34,156 nucleotides of DNA. Origin: Acidimicrobiales bacterium. Its GTDB lineage: Bacteria; Actinomycetota; Acidimicrobiia; Acidimicrobiales; DASWMK01. Within the stretch, counting starts at the first letter, position 1. Every line of letters starts with the position of its first letter. The notes beneath the pieces are model-generated. The model was not told the DNA's origin. It searched no databases and saw only the letters and a program-made list of their open reading frames with translations. The position numbers and the translations under genes are program-made. Below are positions 24,263 to 32,365 of this stretch, in pieces. The stretch lies in contig DASWMK010000182.1 of assembly GCA_036399815.1 (NCBI GenBank), positions 1 to 34,156 of the forward strand, written 5' to 3'.

Positions 24263-25051
24263 ATGTCGAACGAGGCCACCGACGCCGGACGTGCCGTGCG
24301 GGAGCTGCACGAGAAGCTCGCCGACGCCATCGAGGCGCGGTCCAATGACCCTCGCATCCGGGCAGTGCGACGTGAGTTCCTCTCCGGCATCGACGTTCCG
24401 GAGGGCGCCCGCGTGCTCGAGATCGGCTCCGGGACCGGTGCCGTGACCCGTGAGCTCGCGCAGTTGGCGAACGTCGCGCACGCCACGGGGGTCGACACCT
24501 CCAAGGTCTTCGTCGCACGCGCCCGTGAGCTCGCCCAGGGCGTCGAGAACGTCTCGTTCGAGGAGGGCGACGGCCGCCGCACGCCGTTCGACGACGAATC
24601 GTTCGACGTCGTCGTCCTGCACACCGTCATCTGTCACGCTCTCGTCCCTGAACAGCTGATCGCGGAGGCCTTCCGCGTCCTGCGATCGGGTGGCCTCGTG
24701 GCGATCCTCGATGCCGACGACGCGACGGTCGCCATCGGGGACTCCGACCCGCTCCAGGCGTGTATCGACGTCTTGCCGGTCCAGAACCTCGGTCTGGTGC
24801 GTCGAGTGCCTGCGATGCTCGAGGAATACGGGTTCGAGGCGTTGCCCATGCGGTGCCACGGGTACGTCGAGGCTCCGGAGGGTGGCCTCATGCTCGCCTG
24901 GATCGACCGAGGAGCGGAAGCGCTCGTCAAGCTCGACCGAATCGGCAAGGAGCTCGCCGACGCCCTGCGAGCAGAAGCCCAGCGCCGGAGTGCGTCCAAG
25001 TCGTGGTTCGGGCACATTTCGTTCTTCAGCGCGGTCGGTCGCAAGCCCTGA
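24263..25051 (+). CDS. SAM-dependent methyltransferase (class I)
   Basis: This 262-residue Rossmann methyltransferase has motif I VLEIGSGTG at 51-59, an acidic strand-2 end (TGVDTSK near 75), DGRRTPFDDESFDVVVLHTV (motif II/IV area near 110-125) and RVLRSGGLVAILDADD after it. The N-terminal 45 residues are helical and would cap the substrate site. AGGAGAGGG sits before ATG 24263. It is the first gene of a four-gene block of lower G+C with the small peptide, a sulfotransferase and an MBL protein, suggesting O- or N-methylation of a shared small molecule or peptide. The substrate cannot be read from the sequence. Confidence 0.88.
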   Translation: MSNEATDAGRAVRELHEKLADAIEARSNDPRIRAVRREFLSGIDVPEGARVLEIGSGTGAVTRELAQLANVAHATGVDTSKVFVARARELAQGVENVSFEEGDGRRTPFDDESFDVVVLHTVICHALVPEQLIAEAFRVLRSGGLVAILDADDATVAIGDSDPLQACIDVLPVQNLGLVRRVPAMLEEYGFEALPMRCHGYVEAPEGGLMLAWIDRGAEALVKLDRIGKELADALRAEAQRRSASKSWFGHISFFSAVGRKP

Positions 25052-25100
25052 CCGCCGTCCATCGAGGTTCACCCGTCATCGGAGATGGATCTCCCAAACG

Positions 25101-25106
25101 AGGAGG
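25101..25106 (+). promoter_or_regulatory. AGGAGG ribosome-binding site of the small peptide gene
   Basis: A perfect AGGAGG ends 5 nt before GTG 25112. It decides the start: the in-frame ATG at 25085 lies upstream of it and has no comparable site, so translation most likely begins at the GTG. Confidence 0.7.
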
Positions 25107-25111
25107 ATGCG

Positions 25112-25264
25112 GTGCCTGACGGCTTCGACGCCGAGATCGAGATCGCGAGCGCGAGGGACATCGTCTCGAACGCAGCCGTGACCAGCAGCACCATGAAGTT
25201 CCAGGACCTCTACGCGGCGCTGGACGTCGAAGACCTCGCGGAGACCTATGTCTTCCGGCACTAG
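25112..25264 (+). CDS. 50-residue acidic peptide, candidate precursor or small partner of the tailoring cassette
   Basis: A short gene lies between the methyltransferase and the sulfotransferase (60 nt after one, 37 nt before the other). From GTG 25112 it encodes 50 residues; an ATG at 25085 would give 59. It is acidic, has no Cys, no signal peptide and no membrane segment. The C-terminal third reads FQDLYAALDVED (30-41) then LAETYVFRH (42-50). Tyr34 and Tyr46 are both close to acidic residues, the context preferred by tyrosylprotein sulfotransferases. The perfect ribosome site and its place in a collinear block support a real gene. I do not recognise the family. It may be a peptide substrate of the neighbours or a small accessory protein; no radical SAM, RRE or cyclase is visible. 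Confidence 0.7.
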   Translation: MPDGFDAEIEIASARDIVSNAAVTSSTMKFQDLYAALDVEDLAETYVFRH

Positions 25265-25301
25265 GCCGGTGTAGGCAGCTTCCCGATCGAGGCGCGCTCC
25301 G

Positions 25302-26174
25302 GTGGAGGGTCCCGTCGAGGCCGACTCCGTGAGCAACGGTCCGGTGTTCGTCGTCGGCATCGTCCGTTCCGGCACGTCGCTCATGAGCATGATGCTGTCG
25401 GCGCATCCCGCGTTCGCGGTCGCGCCGGACCTGCACTACATCCACCATTGGGTTCGGCGCCACCGCCACCTCGAGCTCTCGCGGCCGGCAGACTTCGAAG
25501 AGTTCTGGGCGGCATTCAGCGGAAACGAGCGCTTCGGCTACCTCGGGGTCGACGCCGACGACGTGCGTCGGTACATCGAGGCCACGCAGCGCTTCAGCTT
25601 TCGCGGCGTCTACCTCTCGATCCTCGAGACCTTCGCCGCCAACCTGCAGAAGCGTCGCTGGGGCGAGAAGACGCCGTTCACCGCGAACCATCTCGACACG
25701 CTCTTCGGCTGGTTCCCCGACGCCCGGGTGATCTACATGCTGCGCGATCCGCGGGCGGTCGTCAGCTCGCTGCGGAAGATCCCCTGGCTCGCCGACGTGG
25801 GCGTGCCGACCCACGCACGGTCGTGGGCCACGGGCGTGGGTCGGGCGCTCGCCGATGACGGCGATCCACGCGTCCTGCGGGTGCGGTACGAGCGTCTCGT
25901 GCATCGACCGACCGACGAGCTCGCCCGGATCTGCCGGTTCCTCGACGAGGAGTACTCGCCCGAGATGCTGACCGGTCGACCTGCGCTCGGAACGTGGGCA
26001 CTCAGAGATCGGGAAGGGTGGGAGCGGACGCACCTGAGCGCCGCCCTGGGCCCGGTCCACGATGCCTCCGTCGAGCGATGGAGGCGAGAGCTGGCGCCGG
26101 GTGAGGTCGAGCTGATCGAGGAGATCTGCGGGCCCGTCATGCAGCAAGCCGGGTACTCGCCCTCGGAGACCTAG
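25302..26174 (+). CDS. PAPS-dependent sulfotransferase
   Basis: This 290-residue protein carries both PAPS-binding elements: the 5'-phosphosulfate loop GIVRSGTSLMSMM (19-31) and the 3'-phosphate motif with Arg148 and Ser155 in VIYMLRDPRAVVSSLRK (143-159). RWGEKTP (119-124) between them is typical of the Sulfotransfer_3-like group, which includes tyrosylprotein- and natural-product sulfotransferases. It moves a sulfuryl group from PAPS to a hydroxyl or amine. The start is GTG 25302; GTG 25329, nine codons on and after a GAGG, is also possible. No signal peptide is seen, so it acts in the cytoplasm. Its neighbour on the 5' side is the small tyrosine-bearing peptide. Confidence 0.92.
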   Translation: MEGPVEADSVSNGPVFVVGIVRSGTSLMSMMLSAHPAFAVAPDLHYIHHWVRRHRHLELSRPADFEEFWAAFSGNERFGYLGVDADDVRRYIEATQRFSFRGVYLSILETFAANLQKRRWGEKTPFTANHLDTLFGWFPDARVIYMLRDPRAVVSSLRKIPWLADVGVPTHARSWATGVGRALADDGDPRVLRVRYERLVHRPTDELARICRFLDEEYSPEMLTGRPALGTWALRDREGWERTHLSAALGPVHDASVERWRRELAPGEVELIEEICGPVMQQAGYSPSET

Positions 26175-26206
26175 GTGTCCGACGCGAGACCTGGTCGGGA
26201 GACGCC

Positions 26207-27538
26207 GTGCGGGTGACCGTCCTCGGCCACGCGAGCCTGCTCTTCGAGACGGCGAACGAGCGGATACTGCTGGACCCGGTCCTGCGCACCACGGCGTTGC
26301 TCGGGAGCGTCGTCCATCAGTATCCACGGGCGCTCGCCCTCGAACGCCTGCCGACTCCGACCCTGCTCGTGGTCACGCATGCTCACTACGACCACTTCGA
26401 CCCGGAGACGCTCGCGGAGCTGCCGAAGGGCATCCCGGTGGTGGTGCCGCCTGATCCGAGGCTGGCGGAGCAACTCCGACGCCTCGGGTTCGCCGAGCTC
26501 CGAGTCCTGGAGCCGTGGGGCCACACCGAGCATGGCTCGGTTCGGTTGACGGCGACACCGTCGGAGGCGCACGTGTCGGAGTTCGGTCTCCTGGTCGAGA
26601 CCGATGATGCCCGGCTCTGGCACATGTCCGACGCGGAGCCACCTGTCGGTACGTCATCGAGGATCCTGTCCGAGCTCGGCGAGGTGGACGTCGTCTCGGT
26701 GAAGTACCAGCCCCCGGACCCACTCCTGAACTTCCTGCACAACCTCGGCTCGAGCTTCGATCGCAGGTCGACGGCTCGCTGGCTGGAAGAAGCCTGCGCC
26801 TGCCGCCCGAAGCTCGCCTTTCCGTATGCGTCCGGGCTCTGCCTGACACAAGAGCACGCGTGGCTGAATCGGTACGCCTACCCGTTCTCTCCGGAACAGG
26901 TCGCCGCGGTGCTCGACGAGCGACTCACGGGCATCGGCCGATCCGCCGTGGTCAGGCCCGGCGACGTGATCTCGATGGGGTCCGGGCCGGTCGAGCTCGA
27001 GCGGCAAGCGAGCGACGTCGTGCGGCAGTGTGGCGAGGAGACACCGATCGACTGGGAGCCGATCGAGATCGACCGTCTGGGCACGCTCTCTCGGCCCGCC
27101 GACAAGACGGCCGTCACCGAGCAACTGACGGAGATCGTCGCCGGCGGAGAGTTCTCCGCATGGCTACGGGCGAACCCGAAGCTGCTCAAGCCGTTTCACG
27201 AATGGCGCGTGCTCTGTCAGTTCGTGGTCCATCTGGACGAGACCGAACGCCTGTACTTCCAGGCGGACTTCACGGGCGGCACCCCGGAAGGCCGCCTCGG
27301 AAGGAGTGGCGCGGCGAACTACTTCCTGCACGTCGGCGGCGACGCGGCGCGGCGTCTGCTCGGTGGGCACGCCTCGTCGGCCGAGGTGATGTATCAAGGC
27401 CAGGTCCGGGTCTTCGAGCGCATCGTCTCGGTCCGAGACGGCAAGGTCGACGCGCCGGACGTGGAGCACGTGTACGGGACCTTCCCGGATCCCTTCCTGT
27501 GCTTCGCGACCGCCCGGGCCAGGCTGGCGAAGCCGTAG
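26207..27538 (+). CDS. MBL-fold metallohydrolase with long unassigned C-terminal region
   Basis: This 443-residue protein starts with a metallo-beta-lactamase fold of the UlaG/CMAH-like kind: VTVLGHASLLFET (3-15), the metal motif THAHYDHFD with His58, His60, Asp62 and His63, and WHMSDAEPP holding a bridging Asp. The domain ends near 250-260. The next 190 residues do not match any family I know; VLCQFVVHLDETERLYFQADF and GRSGAANYFLHVGGDAARRLLGG weakly suggest an SCP2-like sterol-carrier fold. MBL proteins hydrolyse esters or lactones or perform oxidations, so the reaction is open. GGGAG precedes GTG 26207 and the gene is 32 nt after the sulfotransferase. It ends 30 nt from the tRNA-Ala. Confidence 0.87.
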   Translation: MRVTVLGHASLLFETANERILLDPVLRTTALLGSVVHQYPRALALERLPTPTLLVVTHAHYDHFDPETLAELPKGIPVVVPPDPRLAEQLRRLGFAELRVLEPWGHTEHGSVRLTATPSEAHVSEFGLLVETDDARLWHMSDAEPPVGTSSRILSELGEVDVVSVKYQPPDPLLNFLHNLGSSFDRRSTARWLEEACACRPKLAFPYASGLCLTQEHAWLNRYAYPFSPEQVAAVLDERLTGIGRSAVVRPGDVISMGSGPVELERQASDVVRQCGEETPIDWEPIEIDRLGTLSRPADKTAVTEQLTEIVAGGEFSAWLRANPKLLKPFHEWRVLCQFVVHLDETERLYFQADFTGGTPEGRLGRSGAANYFLHVGGDAARRLLGGHASSAEVMYQGQVRVFERIVSVRDGKVDAPDVEHVYGTFPDPFLCFATARARLAKP

Positions 27539-27543
27539 GAGGG

Positions 27544-27558
27544 CGGTCCGGAGGACCG
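27544..27558. terminator. Terminator-like hairpin between the MBL gene and tRNA-Ala
   Basis: CGGTCC (27544-27549) pairs with GGACCG (27553-27558) across a 3-nt loop. It lies between the MBL stop (27538) and the 3' end of the opposing tRNA (27568), so it could stop transcripts from either side. No T-tract follows, which is common in high-G+C actinobacteria. Confidence 0.45.
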
Positions 27559-27567
27559 ACACCCGGG

Positions 27568-27640
27568 TGGAGCTGAGCGGACTCGAACCGCCGGCCTCTT
27601 GCATGCCATGCAAGCGCTCTTCCAACTGAGCTACAGCCCC
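27568..27640 (-). tRNA. tRNA-Ala(GGC)
   Basis: Read on the minus strand, the 73-nt gene has a 7-bp acceptor stem (GGGGCTG with CAGCTCC, one G-T pair), the D-arm TAGCTCAGTTGGAAGAGC, the anticodon stem CTTGC/GCAAG around loop ATGGCAT with anticodon GGC (reads GCC and GCU Ala codons), and the T-arm GGCGGTTCGAGTCCGCT. The discriminator base is A. The genome continues CCC, so the 3' CCA is not encoded. The lower-G+C cassette 24263-27538 ends at its 3' side. Confidence 0.95.
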
Positions 27641-27653
27641 GAACGAGCCACCC

Positions 27654-27659
27654 AGCGTA
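27654..27659 (-). promoter_or_regulatory. TACGCT -10 box for tRNA-Ala
   Basis: TACGCT on the minus strand ends 13 nt before the tRNA 5' end, giving a leader of about 7 nt, normal for a tRNA gene. The -35 position is not close to TTGACA. It shares a 70-bp divergent gap with leuS. Confidence 0.4.
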
Positions 27660-27698
27660 CCAGCCGGAATCGGCCCCGGAGACCTCCGGAGGCGTCGG

Positions 27699-27704
27699 TA
27701 CGAT
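27699..27704 (+). promoter_or_regulatory. TACGAT -10-like box, leaderless start of leuS
   Basis: TACGAT is followed by 6 nt and ATG 27711, with no purine-rich ribosome site between. The spacing puts the transcript start on the ATG. No T-box leader fits in the 70 bp available. Confidence 0.5.
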
Positions 27705-27710
27705 GCCGGG

Positions 27711-30164
27711 ATGGCCGACGGCTACGACCCGCAGGCGGTCGAGGAGAAGTGGCAGCGCCGGTGGCGTGACGAGGGCACCTACGAGGTCGAGAACGACGAC
27801 ACGCGCCCCCACTTCTACGCGCTCTGCATGTACCCGTACCCGAGCGGGCCGGCCCACATGGGCCACGTGCGGAACTACACCTACGGCGACCTGATCGTCC
27901 GGTACCGCACGATGCACGGCTACGCGGTGCTGTCCCCGATGGGGTTCGACAGCTTCGGCCTCCCGGCCGAGAACGCGGCGATCAAGACCGGCGTCCACCC
28001 CCGCCCGTTCACCGACGACAACATGGGCAAGCTGCGCCGCAGCATCGAGCGCATCGGCGCCGTCTACGACTGGCGGCGGGAGGTCCACAGCCACGACCCC
28101 CGGTACATGCGCTGGAACCAGTGGATCTTCCGGCGGCTGTACGAGGCCGGCCTGGCCTACCGGGCGAACGCGCCGGTGAACTGGTGCCCCGGCTGCCAGA
28201 CGGTGCTGGCCAACGAGCAGGTGCTGCCGGACGGGACGTGCGAGCGGTCGGGGGACACGGTCGAGCGCCGCGAGCTGGAGCAGTGGTTCTTCCGCATCAC
28301 CGCCTACGCCGACCAGCTGCTCGACGACCTGGAGGACCTGGTCTGGCCCGAGCGGGTGAAGACCATGCAGCGCAACTGGATCGGGCGGTCCGAGGGCGTC
28401 GAGTTCGACCTGCCCGTGCAGGGGCGCGAGGACCTGGCCATCCGCGTCTTCACCACCCGCCCGGACACGAGCTTCGGGATGACCTACGCCGTCCTGGCCC
28501 CCGAGCACCCGCTGGTCCCCGAGCTGACGACGGACGAGCAGCGGGGCGAGGTCGACGCCTTCGTCGGGCAGGTGCGCCTGGAGTCCGAGCTCGAGCGGCT
28601 GTCGGGCGAGGGCCCCCTGGACAAGCGGGGCGTGTTCACCGGGTCCTACGCCGTCAACCCGTTCACCGGCGACGCCATCCCCGTCTACATCGCCGACTAC
28701 GTGCTGATGACCTACGGCTCGGGGGCGATCATGGCCGTCCCCGGCCAGGACCAGCGGGACTGGGACTTCGCCGAGGCCTACGGGCTGCCCATCGTGCGGA
28801 CGGTCGAGCCGCCCGAGGACTGGGACGGCGAGGCCTACACGGGCGACGGGCCGGCCATCAACAGCCAGTGGCTGGACGGGATGCACGTCGCTGCGGCCAA
28901 GGAGGCCGCCATCCGCTGGATCGAGGACAAGGGCATCGGCCACCGCACGGTCAACTACCGGCTGCGGGACTGGCTGCTGTCCCGGCAGCGCTACTGGGGC
29001 TGCCCGATCCCGGTCGTCTACTGCGACGAGCACGGCGTCCAGCTGGTGCCCGAGGACGAGCTGCCCGTCCAGCTGCCCGACGACGTGGAGTTCATGCCGA
29101 CGGGCGAGTCGCCGCTGCGGTTCCACGAGGGCTTCCTGCGCACCACCTGCCCGGTGTGCGGCGGGCCGGCCACCCGCGAGACCGACACCATGGACACCTT
29201 CGTCGACTCGTCCTGGTACTTCCTGCGCTACTGCGACCCGTGGGACGACGAGCACCCGTTCGACCCGCACGCGCTGCGGGCCTGGATGCCGGTCGACCAG
29301 TACATCGGCGGCATCGAGCACGCCATCCTCCACCTGATGTACGCCCGCTTCTGGGTGAAGGCCCTGGCCGACCTGGGCGTCGCGCCGAAGGAGCTGCGGG
29401 AGCCGTTCTCCCGGCTGTTCACCCAGGGGATGATCCGGCTCGGCGGCACGAAGATGTCGAAGTCCAAGGGCAACCTGCGGGCGCCCGAGGAGTTCTTCGA
29501 GGACGTCGGCGCCGACGCCCTGCGCCTGCACGTGCTGTTCATGGCCCCGCCGCCCGACGACGTGGACTGGACCGAGGCCGGCGTGGAGGGCGCGTCGCGC
29601 TTCCTGCACCGGCTCTGGCGGCTGGGCACCGGCGCCGCGCCCGGCCGGGTGGAGGACCGGGAGCCGACGGCCGAGGACGACGAGGTCGAGCGCTCGACCC
29701 ACCGCCTGATCGCGAGGATCACCGACGAGTTCGAGCGGTGGTCGTACAACACGGCCGTCGCCGGCTTCATGGCGTTCACCAACGAGCTGTACCGGTACGT
29801 GCAGTCGCCGGCCGGGGCGCGCACGGCCACCCTGGACGCGGCCGTCGACACCGTGCTGCTGCTGCTGGCGCCCATGGCCCCGCACGTCACCGCCGAGCTG
29901 TGGGAGCGGCGCCACCCCGGCGAGCACGTCCACGACCAGCGCTGGCCCGTGGCCGACGAGACCAAGCTGGCCTGGTCGACGGTGACGATGGTCGTCCAGG
30001 TGAACGGCAAGGTGCGGGACCGCATCGAGGTCGACGCGGCGATCGACGCCGAGGAGGCCGAGCGGCTGGCCCTCGCCTCGAAGCGGGTGCGGGACCTGCT
30101 CGACGGCGACGAGCCCCGCAAGGTCATCGCCCGGCCGCCGCGGCTCGTCAACGTCGTCGCCTGA
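27711..30164 (+). CDS. leuS: Leucyl-tRNA synthetase
   Basis: This 817-residue class Ia synthetase charges tRNA-Leu. The HIGH motif appears as HMGH at 49-52 ([17 protein letters not shown]) and KMSKS at 581-585. [14 protein letters not shown] and the [15 protein letters not shown] block precede the CP1 editing domain (about 220-400; [20 protein letters not shown] and [17 protein letters not shown]), which removes mischarged amino acids. A zinc-ribbon-like CPVCGG lies near 479. The C-terminal anticodon-binding helices and [11 protein letters not shown] complete a full-length bacterial LeuRS. A GNAT gene starts 13 nt after the stop and is probably co-transcribed. Confidence 0.98.
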   Translation: MADGYDPQAVEEKWQRRWRDEGTYEVENDDTRPHFYALCMYPYPSGPAHMGHVRNYTYGDLIVRYRTMHGYAVLSPMGFDSFGLPAENAAIKTGVHPRPFTDDNMGKLRRSIERIGAVYDWRREVHSHDPRYMRWNQWIFRRLYEAGLAYRANAPVNWCPGCQTVLANEQVLPDGTCERSGDTVERRELEQWFFRITAYADQLLDDLEDLVWPERVKTMQRNWIGRSEGVEFDLPVQGREDLAIRVFTTRPDTSFGMTYAVLAPEHPLVPELTTDEQRGEVDAFVGQVRLESELERLSGEGPLDKRGVFTGSYAVNPFTGDAIPVYIADYVLMTYGSGAIMAVPGQDQRDWDFAEAYGLPIVRTVEPPEDWDGEAYTGDGPAINSQWLDGMHVAAAKEAAIRWIEDKGIGHRTVNYRLRDWLLSRQRYWGCPIPVVYCDEHGVQLVPEDELPVQLPDDVEFMPTGESPLRFHEGFLRTTCPVCGGPATRETDTMDTFVDSSWYFLRYCDPWDDEHPFDPHALRAWMPVDQYIGGIEHAILHLMYARFWVKALADLGVAPKELREPFSRLFTQGMIRLGGTKMSKSKGNLRAPEEFFEDVGADALRLHVLFMAPPPDDVDWTEAGVEGASRFLHRLWRLGTGAAPGRVEDREPTAEDDEVERSTHRLIARITDEFERWSYNTAVAGFMAFTNELYRYVQSPAGARTATLDAAVDTVLLLLAPMAPHVTAELWERRHPGEHVHDQRWPVADETKLAWSTVTMVVQVNGKVRDRIEVDAAIDAEEAERLALASKRVRDLLDGDEPRKVIARPPRLVNVVA

Positions 30165-30177
30165 GCCGGCCGGCGCC

Positions 30178-30675
30178 GTGATCCTGCGTCCGGCCGGGGC
30201 CGGCGACGTCGACTTCCTGCACGCCATGCTCTACGAGGCCGCCCACTGGTCGCCCGACCGGCCCAGGATGGACCGGGCCGAGGCGCGGACGCACCCTCGC
30301 ATGGCCCACTACGTCGACGGCTTCCCCCGGCCCGGCGACGCGGGCGTGGTCGCCGAAGAGGACGGGCGGCCGATCGGCGCGGCCTGGTACCGGCGCTTCT
30401 CCGCCGACGCGCCGGCCGACGGCTTCGTCGCCGAGGACATCCCGGAGGTGGCGATCGCCGTCGTCGCCGAGGCGCGCGGCCGGGGGGTGGGCACCGCCCT
30501 CCTGACCGCCCTGCTCGACCGGGCCGCGGCCGAGGGCCTCGGCGCGGTGAGCCTCAGCGTGGAGGACGCCAACCCGGCCCGCCGGCTCTACGAGCACGTC
30601 GGCTTCGAGCGGGTCGGCGGCACCCCGGGGTCGAGCACGATGGTCCACCGGCTGGGGGGTCGCCCCGGCGGGTAA
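30178..30675 (+). CDS. GNAT-family N-acetyltransferase
   Basis: This 165-residue protein has the GNAT order: an N-terminal ILRPAGAGDVDFL strand-helix (2-14), a beta-rich middle (GVVAEEDGRPIGAAWYRRF, 56-74), motif A with the acetyl-CoA pyrophosphate loop at AEARGRGVGTALL (97-109) and motif B NPARRLYEHVGFERVG (132-147). It transfers an acetyl group from acetyl-CoA to an amine; the acceptor is unknown. The GTG at 30178 follows leuS closely and the next gene begins 10 nt after the stop, so leuS, this gene and the AMP ligase may share a transcript. Confidence 0.9.
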   Translation: MILRPAGAGDVDFLHAMLYEAAHWSPDRPRMDRAEARTHPRMAHYVDGFPRPGDAGVVAEEDGRPIGAAWYRRFSADAPADGFVAEDIPEVAIAVVAEARGRGVGTALLTALLDRAAAEGLGAVSLSVEDANPARRLYEHVGFERVGGTPGSSTMVHRLGGRPGG

Positions 30676-30685
30676 CCCCCGGGCC

Positions 30686-32362
30686 ATGCCCTGGGTCACA
30701 CCGGCCGTGACGACGCTCGCCGCCCGCATCGAGGCCGCCGCCACCGGCACCCACGCGCTGACGTTCGTGACCGGTGGCGACCCCGACCCCGTGCCCTGGG
30801 CCCGTCTGCACGAGGACGCCATGGCCATGGCGGCCGGCCTCCAGGCCAGGGGCGTCGGCCCCGCCGACCACGTCGCCATCCTCGGCCCCACCAGCCGCCC
30901 GCTCGTCACCGCCATCCAGGCGACCTGGCTGGTCGGCGCGACCGCCGTCGTCCTGCCCCTGCCCATGCGGCTCGGCTCCCTCGAGGAGTTCGTGTCCGCC
31001 ACCGTGCAGCGGGTGGCCAGCGCCGACGCCGCCGTCGTGCTCGTCGACCCCGACCTCGCCCCGTTCCTCGAGGGCCGCCCGTCGCCGGCGCCGGTCGTCC
31101 TCCTCACCGACCTCACGCCCGGCCCCGGCCGCCCCGGCCCGGCGGCGTTCCGGCGCCCGGCCGACGACCCCGGGGCGCTCGCCATCCTCCAGTTCACGAG
31201 CGGGTCGACGGCCGACCCGAAGGGCGTGATGCTCCCGCACCGCACGGTGTGCGCCAACCTCGACGCCATCGTGGCGGCCACGTCGTTCGACCGGGACGAC
31301 GACGTGCTCGTCTCCTGGCTGCCCCTCTACCACGACATGGGCCTCGTCGGGCTGCTGGCGACGGCCATGACCACCGGCTGCGACCTCGTCCTCGGCGCCC
31401 CGCAGGACTTCCTCGCAGCCCCGGGCCGGTGGATGGAGTGGATCTCGGCCTACGGTGGCACCGCCACCGCCGGCCCGAACTTCTCCTACGTGCTCGCCAC
31501 CCGGGCGCTGCGCCGCCAGAGCGGGCTCGACCTGTCCCGGCTGCGCATCGCGCTGAACGGCGCCGAGCCCGTCGACCCGTCCACCGTCGAGGCCTTCTGC
31601 GAGGCGGGCGCGCCGCACGGCATGCGGCCGGGGTCGGCCTTCCCCGCCTTCGGGATGGCCGAGGTCGCCATCGCCGGCACCTTCCCCGAGCCCATGTCCG
31701 GCCTGCGCGTCGACCCCGTCGACCGGCGGGTGCTCGAGTCCGAGTCCTACGCCGCGCCGGCCGCCGCCGGCCAGCCCGGCACCCGGGCGCTGCCCCTCCT
31801 CGGGCGGGCCGTTCCCGGCCTCGAGATCCGGGTGGTCGACCCGGCCGACGGCACCGTCCGCCGCGAGCGCGAGGTCGGCGAGCTCGAGATCAGGGGCACG
31901 TCGGTGACCCCCGGCTACTACCGGCGGCCGGACGCGACGGCCGAGAGCTTCCGGGGCGACTGGCTGCGCACCGGCGACCTCGCCTACCTCGTCGACGGTG
32001 AGCTCGTCGTGTGCGGGCGGATCAAGGACGTGATCATCGTCGGCGGGCGCAACGTGTTCCCCGAGGACGTCGAGCGGGCCGTCGCCGGCATCGACGGCGT
32101 GCGGGCCGGCAACGTGATCGCCTTCGGCATCGACAGCCGACAGGGCAAGCAGTCCCTCGTCGTGGTGGCCGAGTCCAAGGCCGAGGACCACACGCTCGTG
32201 CGCAAGCACGTCGCCGAGCGGGTGCGGGAGGCGGTCGGCCTGCCGGCGAAGGACATCGTCCTCGTCGCCCCCGGCACCCTGCCGAAGACGTCGTCGGGCA
32301 AGCTCCAGCGCTCGTTATGCCGCCAGCGCTTCCTCGGCGGCGACCTCCAGCCCGTCGGCTGA
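30686..32362 (+). CDS. Fatty-acyl-AMP ligase/acyl-CoA synthetase-like AMP-binding enzyme
   Basis: This 558-residue ANL-superfamily enzyme activates a carboxylate with ATP to an acyl adenylate. The P-loop-like motif is ILQFTSGSTADPKGVMLPH (about 168-186). WLPLYHDMGLVG (about 211-222), PNFSYVLATRAL and the sequence around FPAFGMAEVAIAG are characteristic of FadD32-like fatty-acyl-AMP ligases. The hinge and C-terminal domain contain LRTGDLAYLVDGELVVCGR-like (about 427) and KTSSGKLQRS with the catalytic Lys (about 533-542). Some family members pass acyl-AMP to a carrier protein; none is next door, so CoA or a distant ACP remains possible. It converges on the HAD gene with a 3-nt gap. Confidence 0.9.
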   Translation: MPWVTPAVTTLAARIEAAATGTHALTFVTGGDPDPVPWARLHEDAMAMAAGLQARGVGPADHVAILGPTSRPLVTAIQATWLVGATAVVLPLPMRLGSLEEFVSATVQRVASADAAVVLVDPDLAPFLEGRPSPAPVVLLTDLTPGPGRPGPAAFRRPADDPGALAILQFTSGSTADPKGVMLPHRTVCANLDAIVAATSFDRDDDVLVSWLPLYHDMGLVGLLATAMTTGCDLVLGAPQDFLAAPGRWMEWISAYGGTATAGPNFSYVLATRALRRQSGLDLSRLRIALNGAEPVDPSTVEAFCEAGAPHGMRPGSAFPAFGMAEVAIAGTFPEPMSGLRVDPVDRRVLESESYAAPAAAGQPGTRALPLLGRAVPGLEIRVVDPADGTVRREREVGELEIRGTSVTPGYYRRPDATAESFRGDWLRTGDLAYLVDGELVVCGRIKDVIIVGGRNVFPEDVERAVAGIDGVRAGNVIAFGIDSRQGKQSLVVVAESKAEDHTLVRKHVAERVREAVGLPAKDIVLVAPGTLPKTSSGKLQRSLCRQRFLGGDLQPVG

Positions 32363-32365
32363 CGG

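Noticed and set aside
25112-25264. PqqA-like precursor
   Set aside because: The C-terminus superficially recalls PqqA, but the Glu-x3-Tyr spacing is absent and no radical SAM PqqE is near.
23800-27640. Attachment-site duplication of the tRNA-Ala 3' end at the left side of the cassette
   Set aside because: I searched by eye for the tRNA 3' segment (ACTCGAACCGC and variants) in 23800-24260 and found no copy; no integrase is present.
27641-27710. T-box leader upstream of leuS
   Set aside because: Only 70 bp separate the tRNA and leuS, too short, and no T-box sequence is seen.
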